DNA from: Rubellicoccus peritrichatus
Lineage (GTDB): Bacteria > Verrucomicrobiota > Verrucomicrobiia > Opitutales > Cerasicoccaceae
Direction of reading: 5' to 3'
Length of the DNA stretch: 64,000 nt
Assembly: GCF_033100135.1 (NCBI RefSeq)
Contig: NZ_CP136920.1
Span: 310,001-374,000 of the forward strand
Position numbers and translations under genes: made by a program. Below the pieces are notes generated by a model. That model saw only the letters and a list, made by a program, of their open reading frames with translations, had not been told where the DNA came from and did not search any database. Of the stretch, positions 26,722 through 36,077 are shown piece after piece (the first letter of the stretch is position 1; every line of letters starts with the position of its first letter).

Positions 26722-26782
26722 ATTATACATGAATTTTTAAAATTGATGAAATCGATATATCTTATACTTTTCATTGATTTCA
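26722..26782. promoter_or_regulatory. Divergent katA-oxyR promoter region with inverted repeat
   Basis: For katA (minus strand) a perfect -10, TATAAT, lies at 26727-26722, 27 to 32 bases upstream of its ATG. TGAAATC (26747-26753) and GATTTCA (26776-26782) form a seven-base inverted repeat that overlaps the weak katA -35 position and reaches just before the oxyR start. For oxyR, TATACT at 26763-26768 is a candidate -10. A LysR-type activator bound here would activate katA and limit its own gene. Confidence 0.6.
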
Positions 26783-26785
26783 CCT

Positions 26786-27691
26786 ATGGATCTAAAACAA
26801 CTTCGCTACTTTGTCACAGTTGCTCATGAGAGAAATTTCAGCCGCGCAGCAGAGCGCTGTCATGTGACCCAGCCAACGCTTAGCCAGGGTGTCCAGAGTC
26901 TTGAAGAGTTTCTTGGAGAACCACTTTTCATTCGGCACCCCCGCAATATCCAACTAACCAAGGCAGGAACAGAACTACTCGAGCGGGCTACTATAATCCT
27001 CAACGAAGCCGAGGGTATTGAAAATCTTTTTCAGCAACGAGGCGATCTGCAGCACGGCAGCGTCACCATAGGTATTATCCCAACCCTGGCCCCTTTTCTC
27101 CTGCCTCAAATCCTGGTGGAGTTTCGAAAAGCCCATCCTCATATATCGCTCCACATAAAAGAAGGACAAACATCAGTCCTGATTGCTGCAACTGTGGCGG
27201 GAGATGTTGATTTCTCGCTGACGAGTGATGTTGAAAAGTCCGTTCTCAACAAATGGTCTCTTTTTCTAAAGCCCTTATTCACCGAGCAGCTGATGCTCGC
27301 GATGAACAGTAACCACCCTCTGGCTTCGAAAGAAAACATATCTCCAAAGGACATTAAAAACGAATCACTGATCTTCCTGACCGAGGGACATTGCTTCCGC
27401 GAGCAATCGATAAAAGTCTGCCTGAAAAAATCACTCGAAACCGGCGATACCATTGAATGCGAGCAGCTCTCAACCATTCTTGCCCTGGTTCAATCTGAAT
27501 TGGGGTTGGCCATCATTCCACAAATGGCATGCCAACCCGGAAGCTGGAGAAAGCTTCGTTTTATCCCATTTAAAGCACCAACTCCGTCTCGACAGATCGC
27601 GCTTCTCAAAAAACGCGGACAGGCACTTAGCCCTGCAGCGGAAGCACTCTCCGCTTCCATTCTTAAAGCAACTCAAATGGGCAAAGCCTAA
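26786..27691 (+). CDS. oxyR: LysR-type peroxide sensor OxyR
   Basis: 301 residues from ATG 26786; a TTG at 26774 would add four. The N-terminal winged helix-turn-helix reads MDLKQLRYFVTVAHERNFSRAAERCHVTQPTLSQ. The effector domain holds Cys203 in EGHCFREQ and Cys212 in KVC, the same nine-residue spacing as Cys199 and Cys208 of Escherichia coli OxyR, which form a disulfide on oxidation by peroxide. Both neighbours (katA, divergent) and the cysteines support the call. Confidence 0.92.
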   Translation: MDLKQLRYFVTVAHERNFSRAAERCHVTQPTLSQGVQSLEEFLGEPLFIRHPRNIQLTKAGTELLERATIILNEAEGIENLFQQRGDLQHGSVTIGIIPTLAPFLLPQILVEFRKAHPHISLHIKEGQTSVLIAATVAGDVDFSLTSDVEKSVLNKWSLFLKPLFTEQLMLAMNSNHPLASKENISPKDIKNESLIFLTEGHCFREQSIKVCLKKSLETGDTIECEQLSTILALVQSELGLAIIPQMACQPGSWRKLRFIPFKAPTPSRQIALLKKRGQALSPAAEALSASILKATQMGKA

Positions 27692-27698
27692 ACAGAAT

Positions 27699-28025
27699 CT
27701 ATTGCTTACAATGGCGCTCCACTTCCCGTCCCATCCGACCGGTTAAAATCAGAAAAAACATCTTAAAATCGCCAATCAATGACCACCTTGGATAAGTAAA
27801 AGTCGCCGGGCGATTCTTCTCAATCAGCAAATGGCTGATCCAGGCAAATCCGTATCCAATCACTGGAACTAAAAACAAAAGCCAAAGGTTAATAAGAATG
27901 GCAATAATGATGACAGGGAAAATCAGAGCCGTGCCAACGAAGTGGGCAATCCGCGTCGCAGGCTTACTGTGTTCACGAACGTAATACGGCCAAAACTCTT
28001 CAAAGCTCTGATACTTCTGAGACAT
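27699..28025 (-). CDS. Mpo1-like (DUF962) membrane protein
   Basis: 108 residues. FEEFWPYYVREHSKPATRIAHFVGT, two membrane helices (about 29-63), then SHLLIEKNRPATFTYPRWSLIGDFKMF match the short DUF962/Mpo1-like family. In yeast Mpo1 is an iron-dependent dioxygenase for 2-hydroxy fatty acids; His residues in HSKP, RIAH and SHLLIEKN fit its metal site. It ends seven bases from the end of oxyR, convergent. Confidence 0.82.
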   Translation of the reverse strand: MSQKYQSFEEFWPYYVREHSKPATRIAHFVGTALIFPVIIIAILINLWLLFLVPVIGYGFAWISHLLIEKNRPATFTYPRWSLIGDFKMFFLILTGRMGREVERHCKQ

Positions 28026-28162
28026 AGTTTTCTTTTATGATAAAAACCTGAGGAATTGCAAGATCCAGTATGCCGACTGATGTAGTCTCCATGATTAATC
28101 CACAGGAGGTATATCTCGCCTTGCCAACATCGTATCATCTCTATTTATAGGACACAAAAGCC

Positions 28163-28618
28163 ATGCACTGCCCAAGAGACAATAACCCACTCACACCAAA
28201 GCAAACCAACGGCATCCAGTACTATGTATGTGAAGTATGCCATGGGATATTGATCACCAAAAAGGATCTCGACCAATTTAAGCACAGGACACCCAAACTG
28301 GAACTTCCGACAACGCCGAGAAGCAGTATCGACATTGTTGAAGGAGAAGCCGTCTCTCCCCTTGCTGGTGGCTCAATGGAAGTTATTGAATATCAGGGTG
28401 TGAAAATTGATGTTTGTCGCGCCACAGGCTATTTCTGGTTGGATGGCGGTGAACTCGATCTCATCATTCGAAAGCTATATATTAAGAAAGCGAAGAAGGC
28501 ATCTGATAGTGCCACTACTCCTGTTTCAGATGCTATCGGCGACGCAGCATTGGAAGGTGTCAGCCAGATAGTCATAGAAGGTATCGCAGCAATACTCTCA
28601 GGAATTATAGACTTATAA
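28163..28618 (+). CDS. TFIIB-type zinc ribbon protein
   Basis: 151 residues. MHCPRDNNPL and YYVCEVCHGI give a CPxC-like N-terminal ribbon (zf-TFIIB, PF13453). A second ribbon-like element, IDVCRATGYFWLDGGELDLI, has lost most of its Cys but keeps the fold sequence WLDxGELD. Then a basic helix (YIKKAKKASD) and a small C-terminal hydrophobic stretch (IAAILSGIIDL). Function of the family is unknown. It runs into the methyltransferase gene 16 bases on. Confidence 0.75.
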   Translation: MHCPRDNNPLTPKQTNGIQYYVCEVCHGILITKKDLDQFKHRTPKLELPTTPRSSIDIVEGEAVSPLAGGSMEVIEYQGVKIDVCRATGYFWLDGGELDLIIRKLYIKKAKKASDSATTPVSDAIGDAALEGVSQIVIEGIAAILSGIIDL

Positions 28619-28634
28619 CTATACAATTAAGCCA

Positions 28635-29396
28635 ATGAGCGATCCAACCAAAAGATTCTCCGACCGAGTCGATAACTACATAAAGTATCGACCATCATAT
28701 CCCGTAGAAATTCTTGAAGTCTTGCAGAGCGAATGTGGCTTGAATGCAAACTCGATAGTTGCCGACATCGGGTCTGGCACGGGAATTCTTACCAAACTGT
28801 TTCTCGAGAACGGCAATCATGTCTTCGCCGTAGAGCCAAACAACGAAATGCGCGAGGCTGCGGAACGCCAGCTAACTGCCTTCCCCAATCTGTCCAGCAT
28901 CGCAGGAGGCGCTGAAAACTCAAAGCTCGATGCGGATTCAGTGGACTTCATTATTTCCGGTCAGGCATTTCACTGGTTTGACAGAGAGAAAGCCAAAATT
29001 GAATTTTCCAGAATCCTGCGCCCAGATGGCTGCCTGGCTCTGATATGGAACGAAAGACGTGTCAATTCATCGCCTTTCCTTAGTGATTATGAAGCATTCC
29101 TGAAAAAGCATGCCACTGACTATGATGTCGTTAATCATGTCCATATCGGAGAGGATATTATTCGTGAATTCTTCAGTCCGGCATCCTTAAAGGTGAGCAG
29201 TTTCCCGAATCACCAGCATTTTGACTTCGAGGGCATCAAAGGCAGGTGCTTATCTTGTTCTTACATTCCGAATGCTGACTCACCAAATCATAATGCCATG
29301 CTGGAAGACTTGAAGCACATATACGACAAGCATCAGGAAAATGACATAGCGACATTCGAATACGATACGATTATGTATTACGGAAAATTCAAATGA
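28635..29396 (+). CDS. Class I SAM-dependent methyltransferase
   Basis: 253 residues. FSDRVDNYIKYRPSYP opens the protein, then the SAM site VADIGSGTGILTKLFLE (motif I), VEPNNEMREAA (motif II acidic residue) and VDFIISGQAFHWFD (post-motif II). This arrangement is that of the Methyltransf_11 group, with FHWFD common in the bacterial small-molecule branch. Substrate unknown. Probably co-transcribed with the zinc ribbon gene upstream. Confidence 0.85.
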   Translation: MSDPTKRFSDRVDNYIKYRPSYPVEILEVLQSECGLNANSIVADIGSGTGILTKLFLENGNHVFAVEPNNEMREAAERQLTAFPNLSSIAGGAENSKLDADSVDFIISGQAFHWFDREKAKIEFSRILRPDGCLALIWNERRVNSSPFLSDYEAFLKKHATDYDVVNHVHIGEDIIREFFSPASLKVSSFPNHQHFDFEGIKGRCLSCSYIPNADSPNHNAMLEDLKHIYDKHQENDIATFEYDTIMYYGKFK

Positions 29397-29462
29397 CATA
29401 TTAACAGGGCGCTACCCCGACATTCGGTTTGTCTGGAGACTGTGCCCTACCCCCGAATAATC

Positions 29463-30476
29463 TCAATCAACATTCAGTCCAGCGATGACATCAACATTTT
29501 GAGGGATTAGGCCTTGCTGGCGAAGCTCCTTAAGTTCATCAGCATCAGGAATAAGATTTTTGGTTCTCATAATCTTCACCGATTTTTCAACTAATTCAAA
29601 ATAGGCCTTCATGGTTGAATGAGTTTTTTCATTCGGCTGATCCATCAGCTGAATGAACTCTGCGACAACAGTTTCCTTGATTTTGTCCGGATCAGAAGGG
29701 GCAAACTCCAGAGGGAATGCATCAAAGAGATTTCCCCCAAATGCTTTCTCCATCATGCGTAAGTAACAGTCCGGCAAACGCTTGCTCATGAGCTCCGTAT
29801 CATTGAGCAGGGCAAGCGTCCTTCGCATGCCGTCACCCAAATCCTTATGGGCAATATGATACTGCGCCAGCAGCATATCAATGCGCCCATTCGGGCGAAT
29901 GGCAAAAAAGGGTGTCGCCGGAAATGCCAAAGGAAAAAGGAAATTCGGGTACAACTCAACCTTGAGATAATGACTGGATACGGCTGCAAAACGCTCCCAC
30001 GAATCAAGGTTCTCATAATCCAGCTCGCTGATTGGAGCCCAATCCAGTTTCGGTTTTTCGGGGAAGACGGTATCATTGGCTGCATCCAGATAGTAGTTCC
30101 CGAGCTGGATAGCGTTCTGGAAATAAATGCCGCGTAAAAAAATAAAAACCCGTCGCAAGGTAAGCCCCTTCATGACCAGATCCTGAAAGAAGGAATCGGC
30201 AACCATACGAGCAAGCACTCTCTCACGGATGTGCCTGCAAAAGCCAATCGGATACTGGCCCAGTTGGATGTCTCCATAAACTCCGGATTGCCCAGCCTTT
30301 CGGTCAGCCTCAACTTTTGGGGCGTACTCCTGATCCACTTCCTCACGAAAGCGTCTCAGGCGATCCACGATTTCATCGATCTGCGGTTCAATGTAACGCG
30401 CAGTGAGCTGCTTCTGATCACTGGTCGCGGTTAAATCATGCGCATAAGCATCGCCTATGATTTGTTGATGTACCAA
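29463..30476 (-). CDS. Hypothetical protein, helical, soluble
   Basis: 337 residues from a TTG at 30476, with a stop five codons upstream and no usable ATG for over 80 codons, so the start is uncertain. The sequence is helical and charged (IVDRLRRFREEVDQEYAPKVEADRK) with a hydrophobic middle (LYPNFLFPLAFPATPFFAIRPNGR). No signal peptide or recognised domain. No catalytic motif seen. It stands alone between the methyltransferase and a PEP-CTERM gene. Confidence 0.6.
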   Translation of the reverse strand: MVHQQIIGDAYAHDLTATSDQKQLTARYIEPQIDEIVDRLRRFREEVDQEYAPKVEADRKAGQSGVYGDIQLGQYPIGFCRHIRERVLARMVADSFFQDLVMKGLTLRRVFIFLRGIYFQNAIQLGNYYLDAANDTVFPEKPKLDWAPISELDYENLDSWERFAAVSSHYLKVELYPNFLFPLAFPATPFFAIRPNGRIDMLLAQYHIAHKDLGDGMRRTLALLNDTELMSKRLPDCYLRMMEKAFGGNLFDAFPLEFAPSDPDKIKETVVAEFIQLMDQPNEKTHSTMKAYFELVEKSVKIMRTKNLIPDADELKELRQQGLIPQNVDVIAGLNVD

Positions 30477-30542
30477 AACAATGCCCGCTTACATAAGCAC
30501 GTTTGCAATTCAAACCCAAACCCCGTGAAATGAGCTCGTTAA

Positions 30543-31109
30543 TCAATCCTTGGAGCGACGGAGCTTATGTCTGATGAAAGCTACGATCCCAGCAAGAATG
30601 CCTCCGGCCAGAGCTGCATCACGCGGCTCAGGAATAGCACCTCCTGCGCTAATAGTCGTATCAGCGATCGTTTCCCAGGCACCGCCTACAATGCTTCCAT
30701 TGGTAAAAGTTGAGTCTGGGAAATTAAATTCCAACCATGCGAAATGATTGTTACCATCACGCTGAAAGCCAAAGCCTGCATACTGAGTGCCATTACCGAG
30801 GAATTCAGCAAACCCTGCGGGGTCACCAAAAGATAGACCGCCGTTGATCGCTTCGCCTCCGGTTAGAGGAGTCAGCTCTCCAGCATTGAAGACGGAGCCT
30901 AGACTTAAAATATCAACGACACTGATTTGCTGAATATCGGCATTGATTTCGAAATCATCGGTCCCATTGCCATCAATATCAATGGAGGTAATTAGATTAT
31001 TAAGCGGCTGATTTGAAATAGGTGAAGCTTGAACAGCAGCATCGACAGCTGGCGTGGCGAGACTCGCAACAGCGGCGAGTGTTCCAAGAGATGATTTTAT
31101 AGTAGACAT
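30543..31109 (-). CDS. PEP-CTERM exported protein
   Basis: 188 residues from ATG 31109 (MSTIKSSLGTLAAVAS). A longer frame upstream to 31199 adds 30 residues with no signal character, so I prefer the shorter form. The signal peptide is followed by a beta-rich domain (SIDIDGNGTDDFEIN has an EF-hand-like Asp cluster). The tail is IPEPRDAALAGGIL, then a hydrophobic helix and RHKLRRS, the PEP-CTERM sorting signal recognised by exosortase. Role outside the cell unknown. Confidence 0.8.
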   Translation of the reverse strand: MSTIKSSLGTLAAVASLATPAVDAAVQASPISNQPLNNLITSIDIDGNGTDDFEINADIQQISVVDILSLGSVFNAGELTPLTGGEAINGGLSFGDPAGFAEFLGNGTQYAGFGFQRDGNNHFAWLEFNFPDSTFTNGSIVGGAWETIADTTISAGGAIPEPRDAALAGGILAGIVAFIRHKLRRSKD

Positions 31110-31280
31110 AATAGTGAGTGTTGAAAGCACATGAGCTATAAACCCCATGCATTTTGTCAATAATAATGCCCTATTTTTAAGATAAAAATGACTGAGCACG
31201 TGGAAAGCGTTTCTCTTAGCTCTGCCGGCTTAGAATTTCAGAGAATTGCCACATAGAAACAGATGAAGCCCAAAGACCAA

Positions 31281-32630
31281 TCACATCATGATAAAGACGG
31301 GTGTCTCCGTAACCTCCAACTTGATCGCATCAGAACCGAGTTGCTTCGCTGGCACTTCAGGTGCTTCTCCTTTGGCCAATGGAGAGCTGACGATTGATTT
31401 TGGCCGAGCAGGCAATCGATCAAGCGTAACCTCTTTACTCGCTTCACTATCCGTAGGAGACCACGCGATCCAGATGATTCCATCTTCAGCCTTTTCCGGT
31501 GTATACTCAAAGACATAGAGATCATCCTTTTTTTCAATCACTCGACTGAAGCGATATCCCCCGAGCGTATCATAGAGATGCTTAACCGCCCAGAAGGACA
31601 TCTTTGGCTTAAAATGCCTCGTCAATCCAGACGCACCATGAGTCCGTGCTTCATCCTTGTCGTTGAACCAGTAAAGGTAGGCTCGGTCGATATCGAGTTC
31701 CGAAAACAGCAAAAACGAACGGACAATCCATTGAGCTTGATTGAGGTCGGTTTCGCCCTCCCAACCATATTCCTTAAACCCTTTCACGCGCTTTTTCATC
31801 GCCTCCGGAGTGGCAGAATCCCAACCAAACTCGGTAATCCATATTTCCTTGTCGTCAGCGTTTTTGTTCCGCCATTCGATAGTTTCATCCAAAACCTTCA
31901 GATAATGAGTACGATCGCTTTCAGGATGCATTCGCTCCCATGGATGACGCCCCTCACCCTTAGGAAGCTCAGCATAGGTGTGAACACTAATGACATCATA
32001 AAGCTTCTTTATCTCGGGCGATGAAAAGTCTTCATTGAGGGACTTCGACCATCGATCCGCTTTGCCCGCCTTTGCCGTGCAGGTCAGGATTCTCATATCA
32101 GGATCAGCCCTGCGAATACCTTGCGCCATTCGCTTGAAGAGCGGCATGAAGACATCACTGTCAAAGACATCTCCAGGTTCATTACCTATTTCGATGGAAT
32201 TGACAAGCGACTGCCCGTCAACTCCTTTGTATTTTGCGAGTGCGTAGCCATACTCCTCAATCCAATCACCCTGCCCTTCCCAGAGTGCTTTGTAATCATC
32301 ATTCTTCTTGGCACCAAAGTGATTGAACTGTGCGCACAAATTTATTTCAAACCCCGCTTTGTTCCATGGACCATAGAGACGTTTCTCCCAGTTAAAACCT
32401 TCGATGTTTTTCGGATATGTAATTGGGTCTCCAGGCTGTTTCACATCCCATGGAATATTATGATAATTACGGACTAAATGGCAAACCTGACGATACAACT
32501 CAGGCTTGAATGAAACATGGGAATTGATTCCCATGAAATCCCGCATCAAAGGTTTCTCTTTTTCTTCCGCTTGAGCGGACAAGTAAGCCAGGGAAAGCAC
32601 AAAGGTGGATAACAGAATCAAATTTTTCAT
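31281..32630 (-). CDS. Exported clan GH-A glycoside hydrolase
   Basis: 449 residues with signal peptide (LILLSTFVLSLAYLSAQA). The (beta/alpha)8 barrel shows IEIGNEPGD, with Asn150-Glu151 as acid/base, and WITEFGWDS, with Glu267 as nucleophile, the strand 4 and strand 7 glutamates of clan GH-A. YLYWFNDKDEARTHGASGL and a C-terminal beta domain follow, as in GH39- or GH5-like beta-glycosidases. The precise family and substrate are not fixed by motifs alone. Secreted or periplasmic, fitting a polysaccharide degrader. Transcribed alone. Confidence 0.82.
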   Translation of the reverse strand: MKNLILLSTFVLSLAYLSAQAEEKEKPLMRDFMGINSHVSFKPELYRQVCHLVRNYHNIPWDVKQPGDPITYPKNIEGFNWEKRLYGPWNKAGFEINLCAQFNHFGAKKNDDYKALWEGQGDWIEEYGYALAKYKGVDGQSLVNSIEIGNEPGDVFDSDVFMPLFKRMAQGIRRADPDMRILTCTAKAGKADRWSKSLNEDFSSPEIKKLYDVISVHTYAELPKGEGRHPWERMHPESDRTHYLKVLDETIEWRNKNADDKEIWITEFGWDSATPEAMKKRVKGFKEYGWEGETDLNQAQWIVRSFLLFSELDIDRAYLYWFNDKDEARTHGASGLTRHFKPKMSFWAVKHLYDTLGGYRFSRVIEKKDDLYVFEYTPEKAEDGIIWIAWSPTDSEASKEVTLDRLPARPKSIVSSPLAKGEAPEVPAKQLGSDAIKLEVTETPVFIMM

Positions 32631-32795
32631 AATTGGAGACTCGAATACTTAGAACTATGCTGTAGAGCTTGAAAGCGACAACCGACCGACATATTCAACC
32701 ATTTGAATTGATCTGGGTTGAACGTGTAGTTACGAAGCAAACAGTGAAGGCATTTTCGCTTCTACTTCTGCACCATTGCCAGTATTAAAGACCAT

Positions 32796-34190
32796 ATGTT
32801 TAAGAAAATCGCCATCACCATAGGAGTCATTATCGCACTCACAATAACCGCATGCTGGACTTTCATCGTCCTTCTGGAAGGGCGCGCCGAAGAGGAACTC
32901 GAAGCAGCTCAACAACGCCTACGCAGTATGGGTGCCCCAATGACGATAGAGGCAATACTCCCACCACCAATCGCAGAAGAAGACAATGCAGCGATCTTGT
33001 ACCGGGAAGCTACCCAATATGAAGAAAAGCATCGTAATGCACTATCCAAAGCAGAAGACATCATCTGGGAGCTCCAAGAGGGAAATGATGATGAATATAT
33101 AGAGATTTACGAAATGGACGATGCATCTCTTGAGCAAATCCGTGAGATTTTCAAAACGCCGGAAGTAATTGAATATCTATCCTTCTTTGAAAATACCGCA
33201 AAGAGACCCCACTCGAGGAGAGATTATAGCAGTTACGATAAAAACAAACCTGCTGAATTCCTAATGCCGACAGTTGGTACACACATGGATGGTATTCGAT
33301 TTCTTGATAAAAGAAGCAGCCTCCGTTTTCTTGATGGAGAAAGAAAAGCGGCCGTAGCTGATTTGGAAACAATGGGGATGATTGTCCAACATGCTTCGGA
33401 AGATAAGCTACTCATTTCACAGCTCACTGCAGTCGCATCAGCCGGTATGCTCCTTCGCAATATAGCTTTGGCCGATAGGCATAGCCTTCTTTCCAATAGC
33501 GAAATCGATTCTATCAAAGACTATATTTCAAACATCCAACACTACGATGACATAATTGAATCCTATGACACGGAGCGACTCCTTCTTAGCGAACCTATAA
33601 TTGAATTAGTAAAGAGTGGAAACACTACGCACCTGCAGCACGTAGTTCCAGACAAAATGTTACAACTCATGAGAATTGTAACTCCACTCATTCGCTGGCA
33701 TCTAATCCGTGATCATGCATATTATCTGAATGCGACAACAGAAATTCGAAAAATGTATCAACAGCCTTACCATAAGGTTGCCCACAAAATATCGGCATTC
33801 GAAAAGCGACTGAAAATTGAGACAAAGGAAGAACATTTTCTTTTTTCCTCTGTTCTTACGGTAATGGAAAAGATTCGACAAAATGCCCTCATAAGCGACA
33901 CGACCGTGCAACTAACGATGATTGGATTATCCCTGACTCAATATCACAACGACCATGGTATTTACCCGGAAACGTTGGACCAGCTACTGCCTGATTATTT
34001 ACGTGAGCTACCAATTGACCCATTCTCCGGAAACAGATTCATCTATCGACGTGAAGGCGACGGTTACCTCCTTTACAGCATAGGGCTCAATATGTTTGAT
34101 GATGGAGGAACCCCAAATCATGAAGGGCTGGCTGATGAAAATGAAGGCGACCTCGTCTGGAAGGGCCGAGGAAGCCTAGTGACCGAATGA
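32796..34190 (+). CDS. Membrane-anchored protein with GspG-like C-terminal domain
   Basis: 464 residues. One N-terminal membrane helix (IAITIGVIIALTITACWTFIVLL), then about 370 helical residues including charged Glu-rich stretches. The end reads YHNDHGIYPETLDQLLPDYLRELPIDPFSGNRFIYRREGDGYLLYSIG, the pattern found after pilin or GspG-type N-termini in planctomycetes and verrucomicrobia. The middle has no known domain. The short spacing of aromatic motifs suggests an exported fold. Whether it joins a pseudopilus or is a stand-alone surface protein is open. Confidence 0.72.
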   Translation: MFKKIAITIGVIIALTITACWTFIVLLEGRAEEELEAAQQRLRSMGAPMTIEAILPPPIAEEDNAAILYREATQYEEKHRNALSKAEDIIWELQEGNDDEYIEIYEMDDASLEQIREIFKTPEVIEYLSFFENTAKRPHSRRDYSSYDKNKPAEFLMPTVGTHMDGIRFLDKRSSLRFLDGERKAAVADLETMGMIVQHASEDKLLISQLTAVASAGMLLRNIALADRHSLLSNSEIDSIKDYISNIQHYDDIIESYDTERLLLSEPIIELVKSGNTTHLQHVVPDKMLQLMRIVTPLIRWHLIRDHAYYLNATTEIRKMYQQPYHKVAHKISAFEKRLKIETKEEHFLFSSVLTVMEKIRQNALISDTTVQLTMIGLSLTQYHNDHGIYPETLDQLLPDYLRELPIDPFSGNRFIYRREGDGYLLYSIGLNMFDDGGTPNHEGLADENEGDLVWKGRGSLVTE

Positions 34191-34376
34191 CCTAAGCAAG
34201 CGCTAAGAAAAGCATCGCGTCACACGATCTCCACCGAGATATCTCAATCAGGCAACATTCGTAACAGAAGCTTTGCAATCACTGCCGCTTCGGCAATTGA
34301 CCTCGGGCTGACATTGCTGGTGCAATAGTTATGTAGGCTTTCTGTATACTACTCGCAGGAGGCAGTGGAGATTGGG

Positions 34377-35945
34377 ATGCGAATGAAAAAACGACCATAT
34401 AAACTGCTTGCTGTAGTTTTATTGTGCGCGTGCATGTCAATTGCCAGTGCACAAGAGGCACCTGAAATCTCGAATCAAACGCAAAGAGCAGCGGTACGAT
34501 ATACCGAGCATCCTGAAGGACCGCGAGCCCAGCCATCATCAAGACAAGTTGCTCCAGCCAGTATTCATGATTTGCGAACGCCGGCCAGCTCCCAGGCAAC
34601 AACCAACCATTTTGAAGGCGAACATGACTATCCGAACAACGAAGGCTTGATCACAGAAACTTTTCCAGAGGTTGATAACTACATCAGTACACTTGATCCA
34701 TTTTTTCGTGACTCAAATCTCACTTTAAACATACGTTCCGCTTACTTTCGAACAGAGAACGAAGCGAGCACACCACTCGCTCAAGCCTGGGCTCTTGGTG
34801 GCAGTTTCATTTATGAGTCAGGCTGGTTTAGAGACTTCCTCCATCTTGGCGCAGGTTATTATACTTCAAACGGCCTTTACAAACCAACAGGCGAAGGGAC
34901 TACCCTGCTTCTCAAAGATGAACCTGATAGAACGCAGCATAATATCAACGTGCTCGGTCAGATGTATGTGGAATTTAAGCACGACATATACCGCCTCAAG
35001 CTCTACCGTCAAAAGCTGGATACACCGTTCATTAACGAGCACTTTGACCGGATGATTCCACAACTTTTCGAAGCGTACATCCTGGGCACCAAAAACCTGC
35101 AGCCAGAGAAAAAAGGGCAAGGTTACAAAAGGAATCCCGATTTCCCGATCAACTTCATGGCCGGATATGTTTCCGAAGAACTGAATCGAGGCAGCACCAC
35201 ATTTGTCCCCCTGTCCTCAGTTGCGACCAAAAACACAACTAATGTCGACCGCGGTGTCATTATTGGAGGATTGGAAATCTCTCCGGCAAACGGAGTCAGC
35301 ACAAGTATTTGGGAATACTATGGTCTTGATATGTTCAATACCATCTACACTGAAGCAGAGGGACAATTTAATATAGACGAAGATGGAGCACTTGAGGGCA
35401 AGTTTGCCGTCCAGTTTATCGATCAACGATCAGTAGGCGATGCCATCGTTGGCAAATGGAGCAGCCAGGTCATCGGCTTACTTGCAGGAGTAAGCTATGA
35501 GGGGTTCGCGGCCAGCCTACGTTACAATTACAATTTCGGCGGAGTGGGAATAGCCCTCAACGGAGCCGCAAATTCATTTGGAATCCAAAGTCCCTGGGGA
35601 CGCTTTCCATCGTTTAATAAATCCACCGTGCTTGATCGAAACACGGCAGATACTGCCATCTATGGCATATGGGCATCTTACAATTTCAATGCGCTCTCCA
35701 GTCAACTGGAAGGACTGGAATTTTCTACGAGCTATACTTACGCCAGCATAGAAGCTTCATCTCTTAGAGCAGACGAATCCAACGGCGAGTTTGACATTAC
35801 TCTCAAATACACGATCCCGGCGCTGAAAGGCCTCTTCTTTGAAGCTCGCGGGTCATGGGTCAGTTTTAATGACAGGCCCGGAAGCTATGTCCCCGCTATC
35901 AATGACTATCGCCTTTACCTCAACTATACCATTCCACTGCTTTAG
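34377..35945 (+). CDS. OprD-like outer-membrane porin
   Basis: 522 residues from ATG 34377, which has GGAG six bases upstream; a GTG at 34365 is the alternative. Signal peptide with AVVLLCACMSIASAQ. The N-terminal linker is Ser/Thr/Pro-rich; from about residue 105 alternating aromatic strands (LTLNIRSAYFR, WALGGSFIYES, FSTSYTYASI) run to a C-terminus of LYLNYTIPLL. The lengths and the FFRDSNLTLNIRS-type start are those of the OprD family (PF03573), channels for basic amino acids, peptides or small acids. Substrate unknown. Confidence 0.75.
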   Translation: MRMKKRPYKLLAVVLLCACMSIASAQEAPEISNQTQRAAVRYTEHPEGPRAQPSSRQVAPASIHDLRTPASSQATTNHFEGEHDYPNNEGLITETFPEVDNYISTLDPFFRDSNLTLNIRSAYFRTENEASTPLAQAWALGGSFIYESGWFRDFLHLGAGYYTSNGLYKPTGEGTTLLLKDEPDRTQHNINVLGQMYVEFKHDIYRLKLYRQKLDTPFINEHFDRMIPQLFEAYILGTKNLQPEKKGQGYKRNPDFPINFMAGYVSEELNRGSTTFVPLSSVATKNTTNVDRGVIIGGLEISPANGVSTSIWEYYGLDMFNTIYTEAEGQFNIDEDGALEGKFAVQFIDQRSVGDAIVGKWSSQVIGLLAGVSYEGFAASLRYNYNFGGVGIALNGAANSFGIQSPWGRFPSFNKSTVLDRNTADTAIYGIWASYNFNALSSQLEGLEFSTSYTYASIEASSLRADESNGEFDITLKYTIPALKGLFFEARGSWVSFNDRPGSYVPAINDYRLYLNYTIPLL

Positions 35946-35976
35946 AGTTTCTTACCGCCAAACACCAGTCATAGCG

Positions 35977-36008
35977 AGAGCCCTCCCGCGAGCCATTGGG
36001 AGGGCTCT
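35977..36008 (+). terminator. Strong hairpin after the porin gene
   Basis: AGAGCCCTCCC (35977-35987) pairs with GGGAGGGCTCT (35998-36008), eleven pairs and a ten-base loop. Only a short AT-rich stretch follows, so termination may be less efficient than with a full T run. Confidence 0.6.
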
Positions 36009-36077
36009 CTAATTGATAAAGCCTTGCTGCATGAGCTGAGCTCCACAAACTCCTGCAAGTAAAAGAAAAAACTTCAA

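Noticed and set aside
30543-31199. Longer form of the PEP-CTERM protein starting upstream at 31199
   Set aside because: The extra 30 residues have no signal-peptide character, whereas the ATG at 31109 leads straight into one.
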